DNA from: a bacterium
GTDB lineage: Bacteria > Ratteibacteria > UBA8468
Length of the DNA: 20,544 nt
Assembly: GCA_030672255.1 (NCBI GenBank)
Contig: DAOVGU010000149.1
Span: 1-20,544 of the forward strand
Direction of reading: 5' to 3'
Under the pieces are notes generated by a model. The model was not told the DNA's origin. It worked only from the letters and a program-made list of their open reading frames with translations, and did no database searches. The position numbers and the translations under genes are program-made. Position 1 is the stretch's first letter. Each line of letters opens with the position of its first letter. This document shows positions 8,253 through 15,244 of this stretch, in pieces.

Positions 8253-9425
8253 TTAGCACAGTCCCATCTCCTTTTCAATCAGGTAGACGCATATTCCCAG
8301 AGCACCTATCTCCTCTCCCAGAGGGGAGAGTTCAATTTTGACATTTTCCATTAACCTCTGGAGTGTATGTCTGGCTATTGCCCGCTTAGTTGGAGGCAGT
8401 AAGATATCTTTTACTTTGGTAAATTGTGGATCAAGCACAACCATCTCAGGATTCAAAAGATTTATCAGGTTGGCAATTCCTATTCCTAAGTATTTGGCGG
8501 CATTATCAATTAAACTAAGGGATAAATTGTCCCCTCGCCTGGCAGCTTCAAAAACCACTTCCGCGGTAACATTCTTTAAGTTACCTCCGCTTAACTCATT
8601 GATCAACGAGGTAGTCCCTTCCTGTAAGGACCTTCTCGCCTGAATTGCTAAAACCTGCCTTGATGCCAATACCTCCAGACAACCACTCATCCCACAGTTG
8701 CAAATTGGTCCATCTAGTTCCACCAGGGTATGGCCTAACTCCCCAGCATTCTCGGTAGCTCCTCTAAATAATTGACCATTAAAAATCATCCCTGCCCCGA
8801 TACCGGCTGGTCCATACTCGATGAAGACCAAATTGCTCACTCCTTTACCCACACCCAGACTTTTTTCGGCAAACGCTTTCATTGGAGAAGTTCCTTCCAA
8901 GACTACGGGAAGACTGAACCTCTGACCGATTATTTCTCTTAATGGGATATTCTTCCAATCCTTTATCTGGGTATAGAAAACACAAATGCCCTTTTCGGTA
9001 TCAATAATGCCGTGCGCACTGATGCCAATAGATATAATCTTCTTCTGCTCTAAATCAAGAATTAACTCCTTGATCGCCGAGAGAAGATTGGCAATGATTA
9101 CATCTTTGCCTTTCTCAGAATGGGTATTCCTTTTAATTTTCTTCCTGATATTTCCTCTCATATCGGCAACCACACCGATTATCCATTCAGGATCAAACTC
9201 TATTCCCACAAAAAGCCCCTTGTTGGGATTGATTTCCAACATTACATTCTTTGGGCGTGAACTGATAGGACTTCTATTCTTCTCCACTATCCACCCTTCC
9301 TGGATTAAGTCGCGGACATATTTGCCGATAGTGGCCATCCTTATTCCTGTGAGGTGCCTGATCTGGGTTCGGGATAATGGCTGATGTTCCTTAACTACAT
9401 TAAGTAATTCCCTTTTGTCTGCCAT
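8253..9425 (-). CDS. ROK-family transcriptional repressor (NagC/Mlc/XylR type)
   Basis: 390 residues. Residues 1-50 form a winged helix-turn-helix (PLSRTQIRHLTGIRMATIGKYV), followed by a ROK sugar-kinase-like domain. The ROK signature is present at about 209-232 (IGAGMIFNGQLFRG then AGELGH), with the zinc site made of H232 and CNCGMSGC (C242, C244, C249). The catalytic Asp found in ROK kinases (ENDANAA-type segment) is replaced by LEGTSPMKAF at 177-185, so I expect a sugar-responsive regulator without kinase activity. It is the first gene after a consensus promoter and probably controls itself and the operon behind it. Its TAA is followed 22 bases later by the start of the methyltransferase remnant. 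Confidence 0.93.
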   Translation of the reverse strand: MADKRELLNVVKEHQPLSRTQIRHLTGIRMATIGKYVRDLIQEGWIVEKNRSPISSRPKNVMLEINPNKGLFVGIEFDPEWIIGVVADMRGNIRKKIKRNTHSEKGKDVIIANLLSAIKELILDLEQKKIISIGISAHGIIDTEKGICVFYTQIKDWKNIPLREIIGQRFSLPVVLEGTSPMKAFAEKSLGVGKGVSNLVFIEYGPAGIGAGMIFNGQLFRGATENAGELGHTLVELDGPICNCGMSGCLEVLASRQVLAIQARRSLQEGTTSLINELSGGNLKNVTAEVVFEAARRGDNLSLSLIDNAAKYLGIGIANLINLLNPEMVVLDPQFTKVKDILLPPTKRAIARHTLQRLMENVKIELSPLGEEIGALGICVYLIEKEMGLC

Positions 9426-9438
9426 ATCAATCTTGATA
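9425..9438. promoter_or_regulatory. inverted repeat at the ROK start codon, possible operator
   Basis: TATCAA-TC-TTGATA, a perfect 6-bp inverted repeat whose last base is the A of the ATG. A ROK dimer binding here could block its own expression, or the palindrome may affect translation initiation, since no good Shine-Dalgarno sequence is visible. The function is inferred. Confidence 0.35.
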
Positions 9439-9488
9439 ACGTTAGAGTAAATTTAAGCCTTTTTAGATATTTAATTTTGTTCATTTAT

Positions 9489-9502
9489 TTACTTATTAGT
9501 AA
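9489..9502. promoter_or_regulatory. inverted repeat over the expected transcription start, candidate ROK operator
   Basis: TTACT-N4-AGTAA, a perfect 5-bp-arm palindrome. It touches the last base of the -10 box and covers the position where transcription should begin (about 9495). ROK repressors usually bind A+T-rich palindromes at such places. The role is inferred from location. Confidence 0.45.
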
Positions 9503-9530
9503 TTATACCTCAAAGAATTAACTTTGTCAA
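9502..9530 (-). promoter_or_regulatory. consensus sigma-70-type promoter of the ROK operon
   Basis: Minus strand TTGACA at 9530-9525 and TATAAT at 9507-9502, separated by exactly 17 bases. Both hexamers match the consensus fully. Transcription would start near 9495, about 70 bases before the ROK start codon. Confidence 0.85.
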
Positions 9531-9728
9531 GTGTATGTCGTATAAGTTGGGTATATAGGTAGGAGTTGAAGCTCCCTCCTTTTCCTTGCCCTTTCTACCT
9601 TTTATCCTTTTTCTGCTTTCTCTATATAGTGCTAAACTTTATTCTATATCCTGTCTCAGTAGATCTTTGGGAAGGAATTTTTTGGCAAGAGGGTTCAGTC
9701 CAATTCTAATGTTGCGTTGACCAATTTA

Positions 9729-10523
9729 TCAGGAGGAGTTTGGACGACTCTGGTAGGCGATTCGTTGGATTTTGGTTGTTTGGCCGGTTTCGGGATTAAT
9801 CTCAAGAATCACTCCTGAGAGGATAGGATTTTCCTTAGCGACGTCAAAGTGTGTTGGCAATCCGGTAAGGAATCTCTTGATAATCGGCTCTACCTCTCTA
9901 CCAAGAATAGAATTAGCTGAGCCAGTCATACCGATATCGGTAATATAGGCGGTTCCTTTGGGAAGAATCTTCTCATCCGCTGTTTGCACATGGGTATGTG
10001 TCCCAATAACCGCACTGACCTTTCCATCTAAGAAATAGCCAAGAGCGAGCTTCTCCGAGGTTGCCTCGGCATGAACATCAACAATAATATTCTTTGTGCT
10101 TTCTGAGATCCTTTTTATCTCCTCCTCCCCAATGCGAAATGGGCATTCCAAAGGCTCCATAAAAATCCTTCCCACTAAATTGATTACCCCTACTTTCACA
10201 TTATTTGTAGTGGTAACAATGACTGAACCTTTCCCCGGAGCGCTTAGAGGATAATTGGCCGGTCGCAGCAGCCTTGGCTCTCGATCAATAATCTGTAAAA
10301 CCTCTTTTCTCTTCCAGATATGGTCTCCCGTGGTAATGACATCAACGCCATAGGCTAAAAGTTCCTGGGTGATCTTGGGAGTGATACCGGAACCATGAGC
10401 AGCATTTTCTCCATTGGCAATAACAAAATCTATTTTCTCTTCTTCTTTTAAGGAGGGAAGGAAATCCCGAATAATATTCCTTCCTGGCTCCCCGACAATA
10501 TCACCAATGACCAGAATTTTCAT
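9729..10523 (-). CDS. YmdB/TIGR00282-family metallophosphoesterase
   Basis: 264 residues, the family's usual length. Visible metal-site residues are D8 (IGDIVG), E39/N40 (ANGENAAHG), H68, H151 (DVHAEATSEK), and H176/H178 (GTHTHVQTAD). Family knowledge: YmdB-type proteins are di-metal phosphodiesterases, in Bacillus active on 2',3'-cyclic nucleotides and linked to RNA turnover and developmental decisions. Position 67 is Asp (GDHIW) where Bacillus YmdB has Asn (GNH); this is a conservative change at a metal-proximal residue. The start overlaps the stop of ppdK as ATGA, so the two are translated together. Confidence 0.93.
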   Translation of the reverse strand: MKILVIGDIVGEPGRNIIRDFLPSLKEEEKIDFVIANGENAAHGSGITPKITQELLAYGVDVITTGDHIWKRKEVLQIIDREPRLLRPANYPLSAPGKGSVIVTTTNNVKVGVINLVGRIFMEPLECPFRIGEEEIKRISESTKNIIVDVHAEATSEKLALGYFLDGKVSAVIGTHTHVQTADEKILPKGTAYITDIGMTGSANSILGREVEPIIKRFLTGLPTHFDVAKENPILSGVILEINPETGQTTKIQRIAYQSRPNSS

Positions 10524-13171
10524 TTATTTTTGTCTTCAATAACTGCTTGGGCGGCGGCAAGCCGGGCAATCGGCACCCGGAATGGAGAGCAACTCACATA
10601 GTCCATTCCTACCCGATGGCAGAACTTCACCGATTCCGGGTCTCCTCCATGCTCACCACAGATACCAATCTCTAAATCTTTTCTTGTTTTTCTTCCCTGC
10701 TTAATCCCCATCTCTATTAATTTTCCTATTCCATCCTGGTCAATCGTCTGGAAAGGGTCAGACTTTAGAATTCCCTTGGAAAGATAATCCGTGATGAATC
10801 TTCCCGCATCATCCCGGGAAAAGCCAAATCCCATCTGTGTAAGGTCATTGGTGCCAAAGGAGAAAAATTCTGCCTCGGTAGCAATCTCATCAGCGGTAAT
10901 TGCCCCTCGGGGAATCTCAATCATCGTCCCTACTAAATATTTAATCTTTACCCCATAATTCTTCATTACACTTTCAGCAACTTTAACCGCAATTGCTTTT
11001 TGGTTTTTGAATTCATTGATATGACCAACAAGGGGAATCATAATTTCCGGCAGGACGGTCTTACCTTCCTTTGCCAACGTACAGGCCGCCTCCATAATCG
11101 CCCTGACCTGCATCTCAGTGATCTCCGGGTAGGTAATTCCTAATCTACAACCCCGATGTCCGAGCATTGGGTTCATCTCATGCAACTGCTCCACCCTCGC
11201 CAATAAAGTCTCTTTCTTCTTAATTTTTGCTTTTGGTTTTCCCCTTTCCTTCATCAAGGCAATCTCCACCATTAACTCTTCCCGCCTGGGTAAAAACTCA
11301 TGTAAGGGGGGATCGATTGTGCGGATAATTACCGGGTAGCCCTTCATCTCCCGGAACAGTCCCAGGAAATCCTCTCTTTGCAGCGGCAATAGTTTATCCA
11401 GGGCTTTTCGTCGCTCTTTTTCAGTATCGGCAAGAATCATTTTCTGCACTATTGGCAAGCGGTCTGGAGCAAAAAACATATGCTCAGTCCGGCAAAGACC
11501 TATTCCCTCTGCACCAAAATTTATCGCCATTTTAGCATCCCGAGGGATGTCCGCATTGGCTCTAACACCCAATTTTCTGGTTTTGTCGGCCCACTTCATA
11601 AAGGTATCAAAATCACCACTGAGAGAGGGCTTCACCGTAGGCACTTTACCTGAGATAACCCTTCCTGTCCCCCCATCGATGGTTAACCAATCACCTTCCT
11701 TGATTGATTTTCCATTGACAACAATCTTTTTGTCCTCTTCAAAAATCTGTATCGCTTCACAACCAGCAACGCAAGGTTTTCCCATTCCCCTTGCTACCAC
11801 TGCCGCATGAGAAGTCATCCCCCCTCTGGCGGTGAGAATTCCTTTGGCGGCATCCATCCCATGGATATCATCCGGACAGGTCTCTGAACGGACCAAAACT
11901 ACCGGTTCTCTTTTACTCTTTTCTACCGCTTCTTCCGCAGTAAAGGTAACTGCACCACTGGCTGCCCCGGGGGAGGCAGGCAAACCCTTAGCAATTACCT
12001 CTATCTTAGCCTGGGGATCAAGAATAGGATGCAAAAGTTGATCAATCTGCTCCGGAGCCATCCTCATTAAAGCCTCTTCTTTGCTAATAAGACCTTCCTT
12101 CGCCATATCTACCGCAATCTTCACCGCGGCAAAAGCGGTACGTTTACCGGTTCTGGTCTGAAGCATAAACAGCTTTCCATTCTCGATCGTAAATTCAAAG
12201 TCCTGGGTATCCCGGTAATGGGTTTCCAGGTTTGTGGTAATTTCTTTTAATTGTTGATAAATCTTGGGCATTTCCTTTTTTAAATTTTCTATTCGTTCTG
12301 GCGTACGCACCCCGGCAACAACATCCTCCCCCTGGGCATTAAGCAAATATTCCCCATAAAATTTCTTTTCTCCCGTAGATGGATTTCGGGTAAAACCAAC
12401 CCCGGTTCCAGAGTCATTTCCCATATTGCCGAAGACCATTGCTTGAGCATTGACCGCTGTTCCCAGATCCTCAGGGATTTTATTTAATCTTCTATAGGTA
12501 ACCGCTCTCGGATTATTCCAGGATTTGAAAACACTATCTATCGCCATCTTCAGTTGCCTCAAGGAATCGGAAGGAAAATTTTTCCCCGTTTCTTTCTGAT
12601 AAACCTCTTTAAATCGGACAACCAGATCTTTCAGGTCATCTACTGATAGCTGGTGATCAAATTTAATTCCTTTTTTCCTCTTTTTTCCGTCCAGTAACTT
12701 TTCAAATTTACTCTTCTCGATACCCATCACAACATTACCAAACATTTGAATCAGTCTCCGGTAGGCATCCCAGGCAGATCTCTCATCATTGGTTTTTCCA
12801 ATCAAGCCTTTGATTGTCTTTTCATTAAGGCCTAAATTTAAGACGGTGTCCATCATTCCGGGCATAGAGAACTTTGCTCCCGAGCGGACGGAAACCAAGA
12901 GGGGATTTTCTGAATCGCCAAATCTTTTTCCCATTGCTCTCTCCAATCTTTGAATATTATCCTTTATCTCCTCTTCCAGTCCTGAAGGGAACTTTCCGTT
13001 ATTTTTATAGAAGTAATTGCAGACATCGGTTGTAATCGTAAATCCTGGAGGAACCGGCGCTCCAACGTTGGTCATCTCCGCAAGACCCGCACCCTTTCCA
13101 CCTAAAAGCTCCTTCATTTTTCCATTGCCTTCTGCCTTTCCTTCGCCAAAAAAATAGATATACTTCGCCAT
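10520..13171 (-). CDS. ppdK: pyruvate, phosphate dikinase
   Basis: 883 residues from the chosen ATG, the normal bacterial length. It interconverts pyruvate + ATP + phosphate and PEP + AMP + pyrophosphate. Domains in order: N-terminal ATP-grasp nucleotide-binding domain (GGKGAGLAEM near 24-33, SVRSGAKFSMPGMMDTV near 94-110), the swivelling phosphohistidine domain with the catalytic His455 in GGMTSHAAVVARG, and the C-terminal PEP/pyruvate barrel ending with the catalytic Cys838 in CGEHGGDP. The Thr before the Ser-His pair, the site regulated in some relatives, is present. An upstream in-frame GTG at 13177 is possible, but AAAGGAG lies 5 bases before the ATG at 13171. Coupled by ATGA to the downstream phosphoesterase. 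It suggests gluconeogenic or pyrophosphate-linked glycolytic metabolism. Confidence 0.98.
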   Translation of the reverse strand: MAKYIYFFGEGKAEGNGKMKELLGGKGAGLAEMTNVGAPVPPGFTITTDVCNYFYKNNGKFPSGLEEEIKDNIQRLERAMGKRFGDSENPLLVSVRSGAKFSMPGMMDTVLNLGLNEKTIKGLIGKTNDERSAWDAYRRLIQMFGNVVMGIEKSKFEKLLDGKKRKKGIKFDHQLSVDDLKDLVVRFKEVYQKETGKNFPSDSLRQLKMAIDSVFKSWNNPRAVTYRRLNKIPEDLGTAVNAQAMVFGNMGNDSGTGVGFTRNPSTGEKKFYGEYLLNAQGEDVVAGVRTPERIENLKKEMPKIYQQLKEITTNLETHYRDTQDFEFTIENGKLFMLQTRTGKRTAFAAVKIAVDMAKEGLISKEEALMRMAPEQIDQLLHPILDPQAKIEVIAKGLPASPGAASGAVTFTAEEAVEKSKREPVVLVRSETCPDDIHGMDAAKGILTARGGMTSHAAVVARGMGKPCVAGCEAIQIFEEDKKIVVNGKSIKEGDWLTIDGGTGRVISGKVPTVKPSLSGDFDTFMKWADKTRKLGVRANADIPRDAKMAINFGAEGIGLCRTEHMFFAPDRLPIVQKMILADTEKERRKALDKLLPLQREDFLGLFREMKGYPVIIRTIDPPLHEFLPRREELMVEIALMKERGKPKAKIKKKETLLARVEQLHEMNPMLGHRGCRLGITYPEITEMQVRAIMEAACTLAKEGKTVLPEIMIPLVGHINEFKNQKAIAVKVAESVMKNYGVKIKYLVGTMIEIPRGAITADEIATEAEFFSFGTNDLTQMGFGFSRDDAGRFITDYLSKGILKSDPFQTIDQDGIGKLIEMGIKQGRKTRKDLEIGICGEHGGDPESVKFCHRVGMDYVSCSPFRVPIARLAAAQAVIEDKNK

Positions 13172-13176
13172 TTTCA

Positions 13177-13183
13177 CTCCTTT
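13177..13183 (-). promoter_or_regulatory. ribosome binding site deciding the ppdK start
   Basis: AAAGGAG, 5 bases before the ATG at 13171. It overlaps the alternative GTG at 13177, which therefore is unlikely to be the start. Confidence 0.6.
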
Positions 13184-13207
13184 CTTAAACTACAGATTAA
13201 CCCATTA

Positions 13208-13300
13208 CTGTCATTCCCGCAATCAGTAAGCGGGAATCTATCTTTGGATTCCTGTTTCCACAGGAATGACACTTTGTGTCATCTGCGTGTATCTGCGGTT
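13208..13300 (+). repeat. REP-like multi-hairpin repeat, copy 1
   Basis: 93 bases made of three consecutive palindromes: ATTCCCGC/GCGGGAAT (13213-13237), ATTCCTGT/ACAGGAAT (13248-13267) and ATGACAC-TTT-GTGTCAT (13266-13282), then a tail CTGCGTGTATCTGCGGTT. The same element occurs reversed at 17448-17528. Palindromic GTCATTCCCGC-type repeats are common dispersed elements in bacterial genomes. It lies between ppdK and ribF, and its tail encodes the last codons of ribF. It could also act as an RNA hairpin that stabilises or terminates the ribF transcript. Confidence 0.85.
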
Positions 13301-14217
13301 CCAAGAATTTTTCTAGCTTTTTCCTCATCTTTCTTTATCTGTTTCAGTAATAGTAATTCATTTTTCGAGAAATCAATCTCATTGCGAATTTTTTGTTTAA
13401 AACTCACCTGTACCCTTTTATCGTAAAGGTCTCCCTCAAAATCAAAAAGATGCACTTCTATCGTGGGAAATTTGCTACCAGTATTAAATGTGGGGCGAAG
13501 ACCAATATTGCTCAAACCATTATATTCTCTCTCATTTGCCTTTGCTTTTATCGCATAGACGCCGCAGGGAAGGTTCAAGGGATAATTAACCTTAAGGTTT
13601 GCCGTCGGGTATCCCAGGATTCTCCCCCGTCTTTCTCCCGGAATAACCACGCCGTCGAGAGAAAAATTGCGACCAAGATAGGTTGCTGCCTGTTTCAATT
13701 TTGCCTCTTTAATAAGATTGCGGATGAGGCTGCTGCTTACAATTCTATTTTTTATCTTCAAGGGTCTGATTGTCTTTACAGAAAAATCACATTTTTTTGC
13801 CATATTTTTCAGCAGTTGAACATCGCCATCTCTATCTTTTCCGAATCTGAAATCAGAGGAAACAACGATTTCCTTTATCGCTAACTTTTTTTTCAGGACC
13901 TCTTCGCAGAATCTTGCGGGAGGAAGCTGAGCAAATTTTTGATTAAAATCTACAAGGATACAGAGACCAATACCCCATTTATCAAGCAATTTAAACTTCT
14001 CTTCCGGAGAGATTAAGAAGGGAACCTCAATTTTCTCAATAACGGAACGAGGATGGCGATTGAAGGTAAGAACCGCACTTATTCCTCTATATCTCTTTGC
14101 CTGCAAAATAACGGTGCGAATGATCTTTTGGTGTCCGAGATGAAGTCCATCAAAAGAGCCAATGGCGAGAATAAGATTTTCAACTCCTTTAACCTTATCT
14201 AAACTGACTACTTCCAT
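13279..14217 (-). CDS. ribF: bifunctional riboflavin kinase / FAD synthetase
   Basis: 312 residues from the preferred start, normal for RibF, which makes FMN from riboflavin and then FAD. The FAD synthetase domain shows GSFDGLHLGH at 20-29 (nucleotidyltransferase HxGH), SSDFRFGKDRDGD near 120-132 and SSSLIR at 161-166. The C-terminal flavokinase domain shows GYPTAN at 202-207. GGGGG lies 7 bases before the ATG at 14217 but only one base before the alternative ATG at 14223, so I choose 14217; the alternative overlaps the HEPN gene stop as ATGA. The last residues (about TADTRR) and the stop are encoded inside a dispersed repeat. Standing behind two accessory genes, it probably depends on their transcription. 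Confidence 0.96.
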   Translation of the reverse strand: MEVVSLDKVKGVENLILAIGSFDGLHLGHQKIIRTVILQAKRYRGISAVLTFNRHPRSVIEKIEVPFLISPEEKFKLLDKWGIGLCILVDFNQKFAQLPPARFCEEVLKKKLAIKEIVVSSDFRFGKDRDGDVQLLKNMAKKCDFSVKTIRPLKIKNRIVSSSLIRNLIKEAKLKQAATYLGRNFSLDGVVIPGERRGRILGYPTANLKVNYPLNLPCGVYAIKAKANEREYNGLSNIGLRPTFNTGSKFPTIEVHLFDFEGDLYDKRVQVSFKQKIRNEIDFSKNELLLLKQIKKDEEKARKILGTADTRR

Positions 14218-14219
14218 GT

Positions 14220-15227
14220 TCATTCCCCCTTTTCCTGCTTTTTATATTTCCTTAATGCTTTATAAAATCTAGACGCAACCTCCTCCATTAGACGGTAATG
14301 CTTTTCTTGCATCGACCTGTTATGGGCAACCATATTTCTCAGAAATTCTAATCCTTTCAAATCTCCCAGGACCATCTTTTTGTTGTATAAGATATCTTTA
14401 AAATCTTCCCATTTGTAATCTATAATTCGACTGAAATGAGCAAAAGTAGTGTAGCAAATTGGATGAAGTTCTTCAGATTCAGTAAATAATGGATTTTGTT
14501 TGTCAGTTTGCATTGCTTTCTCTATTTGCTCTATAACATCTTTTGGGATAACTGCTTTCCACCATTTTTTACCATGAATTGTTTGATATTTACTATTAAA
14601 AACAAAGAATATAAATTCTCTCAACTCAGGCTCAAGCCTATTCAAAAGACGGTATGCCTTGAAGTTATAATTTGTCGGCTGAGAAAAATCAAGAATGCTT
14701 TTTTTGTTAGTCTCTACTTTTCCCATTTTTATGCTAGGAAGATTAGCATCCATTAAATACCACTCGGGAGTATTCCAGTTTTCAGTTCCATCGGCTTCTA
14801 TATGTGGTTGTGCTTCAATCATGCAATCGCCATCTTGAATTTCAACGATATATATACCGAATGGCTTTGTAGAAAATGTAACATTTTCAGGAACATGGCG
14901 GTTGGGTAACCTCACAAAAATTTTTGTTCTGAGTATTTCAACTTTCTTTTTTGTATTCATTTCTTCTGAGGAAAAACTTAAAGGTGTTTCTTGGGTCTCA
15001 TCATACTCTACTTGAATACGTGTAAGATATTTTTTTGGTAGGTCAGGTGGTAATATAATAATTGTTGTATTAATACTTTCGCAACATTCAGGACATACAA
15101 TATCGAATTCTTTGGTCAGATCTTTTGGGGTAAGCGGCATCCCATTTCCCTCACTATCTACCACATCAAGTTCCCTCTTTCCACACATTTCACATGTTGA
15201 AAAACCTACTATATCAAATATAGCCAT
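14220..15227 (-). CDS. zinc-ribbon protein with a C-terminal Swt1-like HEPN domain
   Basis: 335 residues, no signal peptide or membrane segment. The N-terminus carries two CxxC knuckles (C12/C15 in CEMCGK, C45/C48 in CPECC), a likely zinc ribbon. A middle region (about 60-180) is strand-rich and unrecognised. From about 190 the helices resemble the Swt1-type HEPN domain: LLNRLEPELREFI, a KKWWKAVIPKDVIEQIEK segment, FAHFSRIIDYKWEDF, then LRNMVAHNR at 296-304. R297 to H302 fits the HEPN R-x4-6-H ribonuclease motif with a polar residue after Arg. Such domains occur in defence and toxin RNases, so RNA cleavage is inferred. AGGAGG lies close to the ATG. The gene is 17 bases after its partner and A+T-rich. 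Confidence 0.75.
   Translation of the reverse strand: MAIFDIVGFSTCEMCGKRELDVVDSEGNGMPLTPKDLTKEFDIVCPECCESINTTIIILPPDLPKKYLTRIQVEYDETQETPLSFSSEEMNTKKKVEILRTKIFVRLPNRHVPENVTFSTKPFGIYIVEIQDGDCMIEAQPHIEADGTENWNTPEWYLMDANLPSIKMGKVETNKKSILDFSQPTNYNFKAYRLLNRLEPELREFIFFVFNSKYQTIHGKKWWKAVIPKDVIEQIEKAMQTDKQNPLFTESEELHPICYTTFAHFSRIIDYKWEDFKDILYNKKMVLGDLKGLEFLRNMVAHNRSMQEKHYRLMEEVASRFYKALRKYKKQEKGE
14225..14233 (-). promoter_or_regulatory. ribosome binding site deciding the ribF start
   Basis: AAAAGGGGG, 7 bases before the ATG at 14217. It lies in the last codons of the HEPN-domain gene, so ribF translation is tied to that gene's end. Confidence 0.55.
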
Positions 15228-15244
15228 CCTTTCCTCCTATTCAT

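Larger units (their letters stand above)
9426..9728. other. 303-base intergenic region between the phosphoesterase and ROK genes
   Basis: The half near the ROK gene holds the promoter and the two palindromes. The half near the phosphoesterase gene (about 9541-9728) is purine-rich on the minus strand. It contains only a weak imperfect hairpin around 9561-9580 (GGAG/CTCC arms) without a T-tract. I see no convincing terminator, tRNA, small ORF or structured RNA there. Confidence 0.6.

Noticed and set aside
8231..8278. Longer N-terminus for the methyltransferase fragment starting at 8278
   Set aside because: The extra 16 residues overlap the end of the ROK gene, do not look like the family, and a strong AGAGGGGGG site points to the ATG at 8230.
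9541..9600. Possible intrinsic terminator after the phosphoesterase gene
   Set aside because: Arms are short and competing (GGAG/CTCC versus AGGTAG/CTACCT) and no T-tract follows on the minus strand.
13208..13300. CRISPR-like repeat
   Set aside because: The palindromes differ from each other, there are no regularly spaced direct repeats, and the same block recurs inverted elsewhere, which fits a REP-type element.
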